64,000 nt of DNA from Neolewinella antarctica (GTDB lineage: Bacteria > Bacteroidota > Bacteroidia > Chitinophagales > Saprospiraceae), in assembly GCF_011927835.1 (NCBI RefSeq), contig NZ_JAATJH010000001.1, positions 759,104-823,103 of the forward strand. Direction: 5' to 3'. The translations under genes and the position numbers were made by a program. Below the pieces are notes generated by a model. That model was not told the DNA's origin and searched no databases. It saw only the letters and a list, made by a program, of their open reading frames with translations. Shown here piece by piece: positions 18,702 through 28,200 of the stretch. The first letter of the stretch is position 1; every line of letters begins with the position of its first letter.

Positions 18702-20219
18702 TTATTTGCTCAACTGTTCAGCACCATTCAAAGTACGTGAAATATAAAGTTCCGTACGGCGGTTAGCCTCGCGGCCTTCTTCAGTTGAGTTGTCTTCTAA
18801 AGGCATCATTTCACCGAAGCCTTCACTTTCTAGCCGATCGACGGTGATACCGTTGTCCAGCAAGTACTGACGTACGGAACGGGCACGGGCGTCGCTGAGG
18901 TTAAGATTCATGTCTGGGTCACCAACGTTGTCGGTGTGGCCCCGTAGCGCAGCATAAACATCAGTGTTTGCCTTCAGGAAGGCAACCGCATCGTCGAGTT
19001 GGTACTTAGACAGCTCCGTAAGTTCTGCGCTACCCGTCTCGAAGGTGACGTACTCGAGTACGAGCGTGTTATCAGCATCGTCCTCCGTCTCCAAACTGGC
19101 GTTCGCCGCGGTCAAAAACTCAGCACTCCGCTGAGCTACTTCCGCTGGAAAAAGCATACCGTCGTTAGGATCGTTCTTAGTACCACGTACCGTCGTTAAG
19201 TAGAATGATTCCTGGTCCGCCGCCCACTGCGCGAATTCGTCTTCTTCCAGGATGGTGACGGTCCGTGCCATCGACCAGTGGCCGGTTCCACAGAGTTCGG
19301 CACAAGCCAGTTCAAAGTTTGCGTTCTCCCAGAGTTGCTTAGTGGGATCTTCCGGGTCAGGGATCTGGTACTCAGCGTACTCACTCAATTCCTTCCGCCA
19401 CTGCTTAGTCGTCTTGGTTGGTGTAAAGATGAAGTAAGTCGGTAAGCCAGGTACGGCGTCCATCTTCACGCGAAACTGGGGAAGGTAGAAGTCATGGAGT
19501 ACGTCCATGGCCGTGATGCGCACCCGCACCTTTTGGCCCACCGGAAGAACAACGTGGTTGTTCATGAAGTCATCCGTGTTTTTCGAGTCCGTCCAGTCCT
19601 GACCAAGTGGGTTACTACCGGAAATTAATCGGAAGTCCTTTTTCCCGAGCAAACCGTCGGCACCGGGATAGCGCATCGTCCAGAAGAACTGTTGACCAGT
19701 CGCTTCAATCTCTAGTATTTCCTCATCCGTTCCAACATCACCCATGATGTCGTTCCACGCATCGAGGCCACCGATCACCAAGAAGGTCATCACGATGGCG
19801 GGAATACCCGTCCAGACAATCTCTAACGTATTGTTGTGGGAGATGTACTGAGCTTTTCTTCCCTTCCGCGTACGGTACTTGTAGGCGTAGTAAAAAAGCA
19901 GGATGTGGGTGAGAACAAATACGCTGTACGTGACGCCCAAAGTCCAGGCCATCATCGTATCGATGCGCGCACCGTGCGCTGATGCTGATTCGTGCGGACC
20001 GTAACCCAGGATCCAGTTTTTGAAGTAAAGGGCGGAGAGCGTAGTGGCAATCAAAAATACCGCGCCGAACGCAAGTAGGTAAATACCGGTCATGTTCGTG
20101 TTCCGTGCCTCGATCTCTTCGGGGCCCCGTAACACTTTGGCTAGATCACGCACCTTAGCGATCTGGAAGACGATCATCAGAAGAAGCGCGATGCAGAAAA
20201 AGACGATTAATGTTTTCAT
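18702..20219 (-). CDS. coxB: cytochrome c oxidase subunit II fused to an OmpA-like peptidoglycan-binding domain
   Basis: This 505-residue protein has an N-terminal extra helix, the usual two-helix anchor (about residues 45-150) and a CuA cupredoxin domain. The CuA ligands are complete: His242 (VLHDFYLP), Cys306, Glu308, Cys310, His314 and Met317 (CAELCGTGHWSM). After a linker, residues 385-497 form an OmpA/MotB C-terminal domain (LRGHTDNVG, NLSDARARSV, NRRTELYI). Asp430 and Arg445 sit where known domains bind diaminopimelate. Subunit II receives electrons from cytochrome c. The fusion would tie the oxidase to the cell wall (inference). I see no frameshift or stop between the domains. Confidence 0.93.
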   Translation of the reverse strand: MKTLIVFFCIALLLMIVFQIAKVRDLAKVLRGPEEIEARNTNMTGIYLLAFGAVFLIATTLSALYFKNWILGYGPHESASAHGARIDTMMAWTLGVTYSVFVLTHILLFYYAYKYRTRKGRKAQYISHNNTLEIVWTGIPAIVMTFLVIGGLDAWNDIMGDVGTDEEILEIEATGQQFFWTMRYPGADGLLGKKDFRLISGSNPLGQDWTDSKNTDDFMNNHVVLPVGQKVRVRITAMDVLHDFYLPQFRVKMDAVPGLPTYFIFTPTKTTKQWRKELSEYAEYQIPDPEDPTKQLWENANFELACAELCGTGHWSMARTVTILEEDEFAQWAADQESFYLTTVRGTKNDPNDGMLFPAEVAQRSAEFLTAANASLETEDDADNTLVLEYVTFETGSAELTELSKYQLDDAVAFLKANTDVYAALRGHTDNVGDPDMNLNLSDARARSVRQYLLDNGITVDRLESEGFGEMMPLEDNSTEEGREANRRTELYISRTLNGAEQLSK

Positions 20220-20284
20220 CAGCTGTGGATTAGCATTCTTAATGAAGCCCGTAAACCTAGAGAATACCTTAGGTAGGACTGTTG

Positions 20285-20292
20285 CAAAGTTA
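20285..20292 (-). promoter_or_regulatory. putative -7 box before coxB
   Basis: It reads TAACTTTG on the minus strand, 65 bp before the coxB start, in the 131-bp gap after actF. No clear -33 box was seen. It may be an internal promoter for coxB-coxA. Confidence 0.4.
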
Positions 20293-20350
20293 ACGCGGAG
20301 ACCTACTTTCGGTTACGCGTTTACCCCTTATTTAGATTATGTCTACCGAC

Positions 20351-21871
20351 CTAGGTATGGTGGTGTAGACTCTCCTCAAAGTATGGGTCCCGTTTTGGCT
20401 CCAGCGGTGCCTTAGCGAGGGTGCTCAGCACAAAGAAGAGAAAGCCGCCCAGGAAGCCTAAAAAGATTCCGATCTCAAGTAATCCAGGAATCGTGTACCC
20501 TGATTTGAACTCCGCACTAGGACTGGTGGCGTAATGCTCACTTCCTTCGTGGTCACTGGTAGCTAAGTCGTCATCAGCGATATTCGGTCCGGGACCTTCC
20601 TGATTCTCGATAGCAATCGGAATATTACTCTCAACCGCATCCGGGTGGGTCTCGACGTTGTGGTTGTCTACCAGCGGCTCGTGGGCGTCATCGTGCAGAT
20701 CACCCTGGTGGCCGGGGCCACCGATGTGCTCACCTTCGCCAACGGCACCGGTATGACCGGGAAGTTCAGCGTACTCGCCTTCGTGGCCCGCGCCGTGAGC
20801 ACCTTCGTGCTCCTGCATCTCGATCATGGTCAGACGAGCGCCGGGTTTGATCATCTGGAAGAAATCGAACCAGTGGCCAAAGAAAACAAACGCTGCGACA
20901 AAAAACAGCGTACCCGCCTTCCGCTTCGTATCGTTCCGCATAAGAACGAAGAAGGGAAGTACGAAATTGAAGGCTAGATTCCCCCAAAAAAGGAAAGGAT
21001 AGCTGTCCAATCTTTCACGGAAATAAATCGTCTCCTCCCCGATGTTTCCGTACCAGATCAACATGTACTGGCTAAACCACAGGTAAGACCAGAAAATAGA
21101 GATGGCAAACAGGTATTTACCTAAATCGTGGAAGTGTTCCGCATTGATGCCCGGGTAATACCCGCGGCTCTTCAGGTAGATCAACAGCATGATGGTCAGC
21201 GCCGTCATGGCGACGAAGAGCGAAGCCGTAGCGTACCAAGCGAACATCGTGGAGTACCAGTGCGCATCGAGCGACATGATCCACTGCCAGATCAGGGCGG
21301 CGGAACTAAACCCAAAAAACACCAGGAACGGAGCCGCGTACTTCTTGATTCTCGCGTGGTGACCGTACGCTGCGGTGCCGTTCACGTCTTCGTCAATACT
21401 GATACTACGAATGCGGCCAAGAACGAAATACCAGATGCCGACAAACACTACGGTAGCAATCGAGTACCAGTATTTGTTAAGGAATGATTGCTTGTGGTTT
21501 AGGATTACGTCGTGGGCGACGGCGGCGTCATCGTTCCAGTGATACATGTGGTTATCGTGGGTAAACAAACCAACCATAATGATACCCATCAGGAACAAAC
21601 CGGGAAGTAAGAACATCCAGAAGCTCTCCCACACCCGCTTGAATTGCACGAACCAGCCAGCATAGGCAGTCGTAAAGGCACAGTAGGCAAAGCCAGCGAG
21701 GGCGGCAATGCCCGTGAAAAATACGGTATTGTGGAGCAAGTTGGTCCAAAAGCGCATGTGGTGTCCCTCACCACCGTCAACGAAATAGCTAAGTACGAGT
21801 AGTAGGAAACCGAAGACGGCCAGACCACCGGTTGTTGCTTTAGCGCGGGACGAGAATACGAATGTCTCCAT
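20351..21871 (-). CDS. actF: Alternative Complex III subunit ActF with His-rich insert
   Basis: This 506-residue integral membrane protein is the NrfD-like quinone-site subunit 2 of quinol:cytochrome c oxidoreductase (ACIII). About ten helices are predicted, with WQWIMSLDAHWYSTMFAWY and FSQYMLIWYGNIGEET typical of the family. Before the last helix, residues about 353-455 form a hydrophilic insert with 12 histidines plus many Glu, Asp and Gly residues, and the C-terminus ends HHHT. The insert makes the protein longer than most ActF proteins. It is the last gene of the act block and is followed by coxB. Confidence 0.92.
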   Translation of the reverse strand: METFVFSSRAKATTGGLAVFGFLLLVLSYFVDGGEGHHMRFWTNLLHNTVFFTGIAALAGFAYCAFTTAYAGWFVQFKRVWESFWMFLLPGLFLMGIIMVGLFTHDNHMYHWNDDAAVAHDVILNHKQSFLNKYWYSIATVVFVGIWYFVLGRIRSISIDEDVNGTAAYGHHARIKKYAAPFLVFFGFSSAALIWQWIMSLDAHWYSTMFAWYATASLFVAMTALTIMLLIYLKSRGYYPGINAEHFHDLGKYLFAISIFWSYLWFSQYMLIWYGNIGEETIYFRERLDSYPFLFWGNLAFNFVLPFFVLMRNDTKRKAGTLFFVAAFVFFGHWFDFFQMIKPGARLTMIEMQEHEGAHGAGHEGEYAELPGHTGAVGEGEHIGGPGHQGDLHDDAHEPLVDNHNVETHPDAVESNIPIAIENQEGPGPNIADDDLATSDHEGSEHYATSPSAEFKSGYTIPGLLEIGIFLGFLGGFLFFVLSTLAKAPLEPKRDPYFEESLHHHT

Positions 21872-21931
21872 CAGTAGATGTATGTTAATGCGGGGGCCGC
21901 AGCCACCAAAATTCTAAATAGGTGGTAGTAA

Positions 21932-22837
21932 TTACTTCTTACGGAGCTGATTGCTTTCCGCTTCGGTCTCTTCGGAAGAAAGCTGATCGGCTCCCATTGC
22001 CTCAGCATCATCCGTCATTCGTACGCCCCCGGCCTGCGCCATTGGCGTGCCGTAAGTAGGATTCAGGGTGTTGACATCCTGATCGTACTCGGCACCGGCA
22101 TCCTTAGCCTGTAAGCTGCGGATGTAGTGGATTACTTGCCACCGCTCTTCGTAGCTGATCTTGTCTTTGTAGGCACCCATCGCGTTATAACCGTACTGAA
22201 TTGCGTGGTAGAAACGGCCGTTGTTGGCTGCCTTGAACTCGTCGGTCAAAAAGTTGGCGGGCGCGAGTGGGTAGGCTGCATTGGGGTTTTGGTCTTCATC
22301 GTAAATGTAACCCAGACCGTTTCCTTGCGCACCGTGGCAAATGCCACAGAAGATGTTGTACAAGTTGGCTCCACGAACCATCCCAGCCTCCGTAATGGGG
22401 AAAGGATTGTCATTCAACTCCGCGAGCGCACGTTCTCTGCCTTCGGGGGAGTCCTCGTAGTAGTAAGGGACAAATCCGTTGGTTGGCGTGCTGATGCCGT
22501 TTTCACTCTGCTCGGCAAAAGTGTAACTGTGCAACTCGTCGTCCGCACCTTCCGCTGGCTCCGGATTGGGAGCACCGGCCAGGTAACGACCAGCGTAACC
22601 ACGCGGCACGGCACCCTTAACGGTTACCCGGGGGTAGACCAGCTTAGCCAGTTTGATCGTCGAGCGATCATCCCACGTATTGTAATAGTAGTAGTTATAG
22701 GTATTCGCCTCTTGTGCCAGCGAGTGTGCCATGTCCGGCATGTACTCACTACCCGCAAAGTTCTCGTCCGCATCGCTGCAGGATGCCAGGATAATGGCAA
22801 GAGAAAGGGACAGTACCAGTATGCGCAAATCTTTCAT
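21932..22837 (-). CDS. actE: Alternative Complex III subunit ActE, mono-heme cytochrome c lipoprotein
   Basis: This 301-residue protein has a lipoprotein signal peptide (IILASCS) and a C-terminal class I cytochrome c domain with the heme site CGICH and a likely Met ligand in YNAMGAY. ActE carries electrons from the ActA heme wire to the terminal oxidase on the periplasmic face. The acidic and Gln-rich tail after residue 250 is not part of the heme domain. It lies between actD and actF, separated from actD by a hairpin-forming pair of dispersed elements. Confidence 0.95.
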   Translation of the reverse strand: MKDLRILVLSLSLAIILASCSDADENFAGSEYMPDMAHSLAQEANTYNYYYYNTWDDRSTIKLAKLVYPRVTVKGAVPRGYAGRYLAGAPNPEPAEGADDELHSYTFAEQSENGISTPTNGFVPYYYEDSPEGRERALAELNDNPFPITEAGMVRGANLYNIFCGICHGAQGNGLGYIYDEDQNPNAAYPLAPANFLTDEFKAANNGRFYHAIQYGYNAMGAYKDKISYEERWQVIHYIRSLQAKDAGAEYDQDVNTLNPTYGTPMAQAGGVRMTDDAEAMGADQLSSEETEAESNQLRKK

Positions 22838-22905
22838 GCTATATACTTCATGAAGGCCAATTGACCTTCGGTTATTATTTTAAACTACGCCTCCATTTTA
22901 GCCAG

Positions 22906-22925
22906 GGGCGCTGTCGCGGGTGCAA
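22906..22925 (-). repeat. dispersed GC-rich element, left arm of inverted pair
   Basis: A 19/20 match on the minus strand, 69 bp upstream of the actE start. It pairs with the copy at 22987-23006. Confidence 0.8.
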
Positions 22926-22986
22926 AATCATTCGGTATGCGCAAGGATGGCGGGTAAAAACCCCTACCCTGCTCCACCGAAAATCT

Positions 22987-23006
22987 ATTCACCCGCGACC
23001 GCGCCC
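22987..23006 (+). repeat. dispersed GC-rich element, right arm of inverted pair
   Basis: An 18/20 match on the plus strand, 10 bp after the actD stop codon. It is inverted relative to the copy at 22906-22925. Confidence 0.8.
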
Positions 23007-23015
23007 AAACTAAAT

Positions 23016-23597
23016 TTAGGCGGTGTATTTGTTGTGAACGCTTTCGGCACCGGTCTCGGCGAAAAACCCGCGCAATCCGTCGACTGAATCGCCGTCCAAA
23101 TCAGTGGCGTCGAACGCCAAACAGAATTTATCGTCCGTAATCCGGTCGTGCAGGCGGCGTGGTTCCGCACCCGGGCCGAGGCCACACACGATGTAGAAAA
23201 CCAGTACCATGCCTACGGCGGCGAACAGTACCGTTAATTCAAACGTGATCGGAATAAATGCCGGAACGGACCAGTAAGGCTTTCCACCGAAAATGATTGG
23301 CCAGTCGCGCGTAAATACCCAGGTCATGAACCCGAACCCGAACAGACAACCGATTGACCCGAAGATAAAGCCCGCCTGGTGCAGACGACTTTCCTGTAGG
23401 CCAAGCAGCGGATCGAGCCCGTGGACGGGGAAGGGCGTGTAAACATTATCGATTTCCAGGTGAGCTGCATTGGCTGCCTTAACGGCATCGAGCAGTTTTA
23501 CCTCGTCGTCGTAAAGGCCGAACAGAATATTGCGGTGGGTGGGGTCGATTGCGGAATCGATCTGCGTCACTCCACTATGTGCAATTGCGTGTGCCAT
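23016..23597 (-). CDS. actD: Alternative Complex III subunit ActD (DUF3341)
   Basis: This 193-residue protein has two transmembrane helices and the DUF3341 pattern: an N-terminal ILFGLYDDEVKLLDAVKAA domain, then YTPFPVHGLDPLLGLQESRLH and two helices around WPIIFGGKPYWSVPAFIPITFE. ActD is an accessory inner-membrane subunit of ACIII without cofactors. It starts 23 bp after actC ends. Confidence 0.93.
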   Translation of the reverse strand: MAHAIAHSGVTQIDSAIDPTHRNILFGLYDDEVKLLDAVKAANAAHLEIDNVYTPFPVHGLDPLLGLQESRLHQAGFIFGSIGCLFGFGFMTWVFTRDWPIIFGGKPYWSVPAFIPITFELTVLFAAVGMVLVFYIVCGLGPGAEPRRLHDRITDDKFCLAFDATDLDGDSVDGLRGFFAETGAESVHNKYTA

Positions 23598-23620
23598 ATT
23601 ATTATCTATTTGCGGGGTGA

Positions 23621-25102
23621 TTATTTGATTTCTGTGTCGGTACTACCATCGATGTCTACCGTGCCTCCGGATGAAATGTCATTCACTTCACTCGGAATTT
23701 TCGTACCGTGATGAGCATCATCGTGGTGGTGCGCGGTGGGGCCGATGTACTGGTCGCCGGACGTCTTCAGAATGGACTTGATCTCCGCAATGGCTACTAC
23801 CGGGGCAACCCGTGTAAAGATTAGGAACAAAGTAAAGAAAAGACCGATCGATCCGATGAAAATACAAATCTCGACCCAGCTTGGAACGTAGTAAGACCAG
23901 CTGGAAGGCAGATAGTCCCGTGATAAAGTCGTAGCGATGATCACAAAACGCTCGAACCACATACCGATGTTGATGAAAATCGACATGAAGAAGGTCCAGA
24001 AGAGGCTGGTGCGCAAGCGCTTGCTCCAGAAAATCTGTGGGGAAAGTACGTTACACAACATCATTCCGATGTAAGACCAGTAATAAGGCCCGAGGACCCG
24101 GTTCAGAAACGCGAACTGCTCGTAGATGTAGCCTGAGTACCAGGCGATGAACAGCTCGGTCAGGTAGGCAACACCAACGATCGAACCGGTCAACAGAATG
24201 ACCTTGTTCATCGATTCGATGTGCTCGATGGTGATGTAGTCCTCCAGGTGCAACACCTTACGGGCAATCAGCATCAGCGTGAGTACCATCGCGAAGCCGG
24301 AGAAAATAGCCCCCGCCACGAAGTAAGGGGGGAAAATCGTCGTGTGCCATCCGGGGATGACCGAGGTTGCGAAGTCAAAGGATACAATCGTGTGTACGGA
24401 AAGTACGAGCGGCGTAGCGAGTCCGGCGAGAATGAGGGAAAGTGATTCCCAACGCTGCCAGTGCTTAGCCGAGCCGTTCCAACCGAACGATAATACGCTG
24501 TAGATCTGCTTCCGCAATCCCTTCGCCCGGTCGCGGACCGTAGCGAAGTCAGGAACTAGTCCTGCGTACCAGAATAATAACGATACCGTGAAGTAAGTGG
24601 AGATGGCGAATACGTCCCACAGGAGCGGGCTATTGAAGTTCACCCACAACGGACCCCGCGTATTGGGGTAAGGGAAGATGAAAATAGCTAACCAGATACG
24701 GCCCATGTGGATGAGCGGGAACTGACCGGCACACATGACGGCAAAAATCGTCATGGCTTCCGCCGCCCGGTTGACCCCCGTCCGCCACTTCTGGCGGAAC
24801 AGCAACAGAATAGCCGAGATAAGCGTACCGGCGTGGCCGATACCTACCCACCAAACGAAGTTAGTAATGTCCCAGCCCCAGTTGATCGTACGGTTCAGGT
24901 TCCAGGAACCGATTCCGACCCAGACCGTCCAGGCGACGGCAAAGGCAAACATACCGAGGCACATCACGGAAAGGATGAAGGTAATGACCCAGCTCAGGGA
25001 GGGCGCCGTTTCCGTCGGGCGACAAATGTCCTCCGTGATCTGGTGGTAGGTTTTGTTCCCCGTGATTAGCGGCTTACGAACGGGTGCTACATGTCCACTC
25101 AT
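23621..25102 (-). CDS. actC: Alternative Complex III subunit ActC (NrfD/PsrC family)
   Basis: This 493-residue integral membrane protein with about ten helices is the main quinol-oxidising subunit of ACIII. Helical segments such as NWGWDITNFVWWVGIGHAGTLISA and FRQKWRTGVNRAAEAMTIFAV are typical. I chose the start at MSGHVAPVRKP, which fits the family better than the ATG 16 codons upstream. The C-terminal tail contains a His-rich stretch (HHHDDAHHG). It follows actB and is co-transcribed with it. Confidence 0.95.
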   Translation of the reverse strand: MSGHVAPVRKPLITGNKTYHQITEDICRPTETAPSLSWVITFILSVMCLGMFAFAVAWTVWVGIGSWNLNRTINWGWDITNFVWWVGIGHAGTLISAILLLFRQKWRTGVNRAAEAMTIFAVMCAGQFPLIHMGRIWLAIFIFPYPNTRGPLWVNFNSPLLWDVFAISTYFTVSLLFWYAGLVPDFATVRDRAKGLRKQIYSVLSFGWNGSAKHWQRWESLSLILAGLATPLVLSVHTIVSFDFATSVIPGWHTTIFPPYFVAGAIFSGFAMVLTLMLIARKVLHLEDYITIEHIESMNKVILLTGSIVGVAYLTELFIAWYSGYIYEQFAFLNRVLGPYYWSYIGMMLCNVLSPQIFWSKRLRTSLFWTFFMSIFINIGMWFERFVIIATTLSRDYLPSSWSYYVPSWVEICIFIGSIGLFFTLFLIFTRVAPVVAIAEIKSILKTSGDQYIGPTAHHHDDAHHGTKIPSEVNDISSGGTVDIDGSTDTEIK

Positions 25103-25213
25103 GTTATAAAATATTGTTGAGGTGTCATCCTCATTATCCTGACGCAGCATATGCCGCGTCGTAAATTATTGGTTAGGACGCCAAACTAGTCTGAGCTAGT
25201 TTGGCGCAGCAAC

Positions 25214-28200
25214 TTAAGCCAGTTCCTCCATCGGGTTGTGAACGCGGGCGGCGTAGAATACGGCGCTCTGTGTGTTCACTTCCTCGAGGGCGAGGTAGTT
25301 CAAGGGGTTGTTCAGCTTCTTAGCTACTTCACCCTGTTTGTTATTACGGTCACCGAACGTGATTGCACCGGTCGGGCAAGCGGTTTGGCAAGCCGTACGG
25401 ACATCGGAGTCACGCAACTGGCGCTTCTCGACTTTCGCCGTCAATTTACCCGCCTGAAGACGTTGAGCGCAGAAGCTACACTTCTCAATCACGCCACGAC
25501 TACGTACCGTCACGTCGGGATTGAGCACCATTCTGGTAAGGTTGTCCGCACCGAAGGCAAGTTCTTCGTCCTGAAGGCTAGGCTCGTTGGAGCTGAACAA
25601 GTCACCGGTAGTGAAGTCCAACCAGTTAAAGCGGCGGACCTTGTAGGGGCAGTTGTTCGCACAGTACCGGGTACCGATACAGCGGTTGTAGATCATTTGG
25701 TTCAGACCCTCGTCGCTGTGCTGGCTGGCGTTTACCGGGCAAACGTTCTCGCAGGGAGCGTTGTCACAGTGCTGGCACATCATCGGCTGGTAAACGGCAC
25801 GAGGGTTTTCTACGTCGCCGTAGAAGTAACGGTCGATCCGCAACCACTTCATTTCGTGGTGGCGCCATACTTCATACTTACCTACGACGGGTACGTTGTT
25901 TTCAGCAACACAGGCTACTTCACAGGCAGCGCAACCAATGCAGGCGGTCAGGTCGACGTGCATCGCCCACCAGTGACCCTGGCTGTAGATGTTCTCCGCG
26001 TATTCTTCGTAGGGGTAAAGCGTTTGCTCGTTAAGGTGCTGGGCTTCGGTGCGACGCTCCAGGATCTCTTCCTGGAGTTCAGGTAATTCAGCGAAAGTGC
26101 CCTGGAAAATAATCGAGCGTTTGGTGAGTCCACCCTGCAAATCACCGACGCTACCACCAACACCATTCATGACCGTAGCCTCATCAACGTGGTACGGTTC
26201 GAGGTATTCTTTTTCTTCTTCCGTGAGGGCACGGTCCAGTTCGATGTTCTCACCGTTACGACGATCGTGGTAGAGCATTGCGCCGGATTCTGACTTGGTC
26301 GTCAGACCCATCGTGTGGTGGTACTGTACGCTGGCAAACTCTTCTTCGTTATCGACGACGCCGGATACTTCCGCACCGGTGATGTAGTACTGAACGTAGC
26401 CATCAACGACGGGCAGCCAGGGGTACACGTTGACGCCAATGTCATGGCCAATGGCGCGGCCCGACATGCCGGTGACCTTGCGGCCATAGCCTACCGCGAG
26501 GACAAACGTATTTTCCAATTGGCCAAACTGCCGTACTACGGTAACGTCCGCGGGCGCAAACTCACCACCGGGGCGGAGACTTACGATGTCGGCCTTGCCC
26601 TTGTACTCTTCTTCGTTGAGATCGTTGTATGCGGTGTACTCGTACCCACCTTCCCACTTCACGGGGATGGCCAAGTAGTTGCCCCAGACCGTCCGCGTAA
26701 TGGGGTCCGGACACTCCTGTAACCACGGGTTATTGGCGTAAATACCGTTACCGACGTTCACCGTTTCACCGAAACTAACCTCCTGACCGGTAGCAGCCTG
26801 GTTGACTCGGGCCCCTGCACCCGCGACCGCGCCACCGTTAAACTGGACGGCAGCCGGTAGTAATACGGACGAGGTATCGCTCCGCATGGTAAGTGCAGCA
26901 TCAGAAGGCGCTGCGGACGCACTCAGGGAGATGACCCCGTCGTGTAGGGCTGAGTCCCAAAAAGCTTGGAAGGTGGTAAAGTTACCCTGACGCGCGAAAG
27001 CAGTAGCCTCCCAGGTGGCTTTTACAAATTCCAGGTAAGGCTGTTCGGCGTCGATTTGGTACTTTGCGGACTTAGCCCAGGTCAGGAAGGATTCCCCCGC
27101 CTGGCGCGTACCGGCGCGGCCTACACTTTCGAAGATCGGCGTAATGGTAGGCTGGATGAGAGATAATTCCCCCTCCACGGCCTCTATGTCACCCCAACTC
27201 TCGAGGAAGTGATGGTCGGGTGCAACGTAGCTACACAGGACGCTGGTGTCGTTCGGTACGCCACTGAGACTTACCGCAACGTCGGCTTTACTGAGATTTT
27301 CCGCAATGGTCTTTCCCCAGGGATTGTCGTAAGCTGGGTTAGCACCTTCCAGAACGAAAACCGCATCGATACGGTCTGCTTCGAGTTCCTGCGCAAAACG
27401 GGCGATCGCTTTGTCGTCACCCTTCCGCTGCATGCTCCACTTATCCGTAGTTATCGTTGTGCCGTAGCTACCGAGCTTTTCGTTGATGGCGTTAACCAGC
27501 AACTGCTCCGCCAGGTTATTGCTGGAACTGATTACCAGGCTGCGGCCACGGTTGCGGTTAAGCTCCGCGCCGACGGCAGCCAACTTATCACCGGCGGTTC
27601 CGGATAGAGAAGCGTTACCACCGTCACCAACAACTGCATTGTACAGCGCGAGGATGGCTTGGCCCTGCTCGCTCGGCTTTACCATAATTCGGTTGTCAGC
27701 ATTCGAGCCGGTAAGACTCATGCCGCTCTCTACCTGAACGTGGCGGGACATCTTGGCCGCATTCGTTTTACGACCCTGAACGTAGTCTCGGGCGTACTGT
27801 ACGGGGCTGATCCACGTTCCGAGGAAATCCGCACCGAAACTGACGATTGTTTCCGCGCGATCAAAGTGATACTTGGGGATGGCGCGCTTGCCAAACGTGG
27901 CCTGGTTTGCGTCGAGCATGGCGGCCGAAGAAACGGGGTCGTACTGAACAAGCTCCGTGTTCGGATAAGTAGCTTTGAATTCTGTAATTGCGGCGAGCGT
28001 AGATGGGCTCATCAGCGTGTGGCTGAGGATACGAACCTGCGCGTTTGCGCTGAGCTTACCGACGATCTCCGCGTCGATTACGTCCCAACCGTCATTGTCG
28101 GTAGCGTTACGCTTCATCTTGGTGATCCCATCCACGATGCGGTACGGACCGTCGAAACGGCTGGTGTCGTAGAGACCAAGAATGGATGCCTGAACGCGGG

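Noticed and set aside
22127-22864. Plus-strand open frame of 245 codons
   Set aside because: It is antisense to actE with its CGICH heme motif; no recognisable features.
25238-26086. Plus-strand open frame of 282 codons
   Set aside because: It is the shadow of actB on the other strand; the iron-sulfur motifs of actB fix the true frame.
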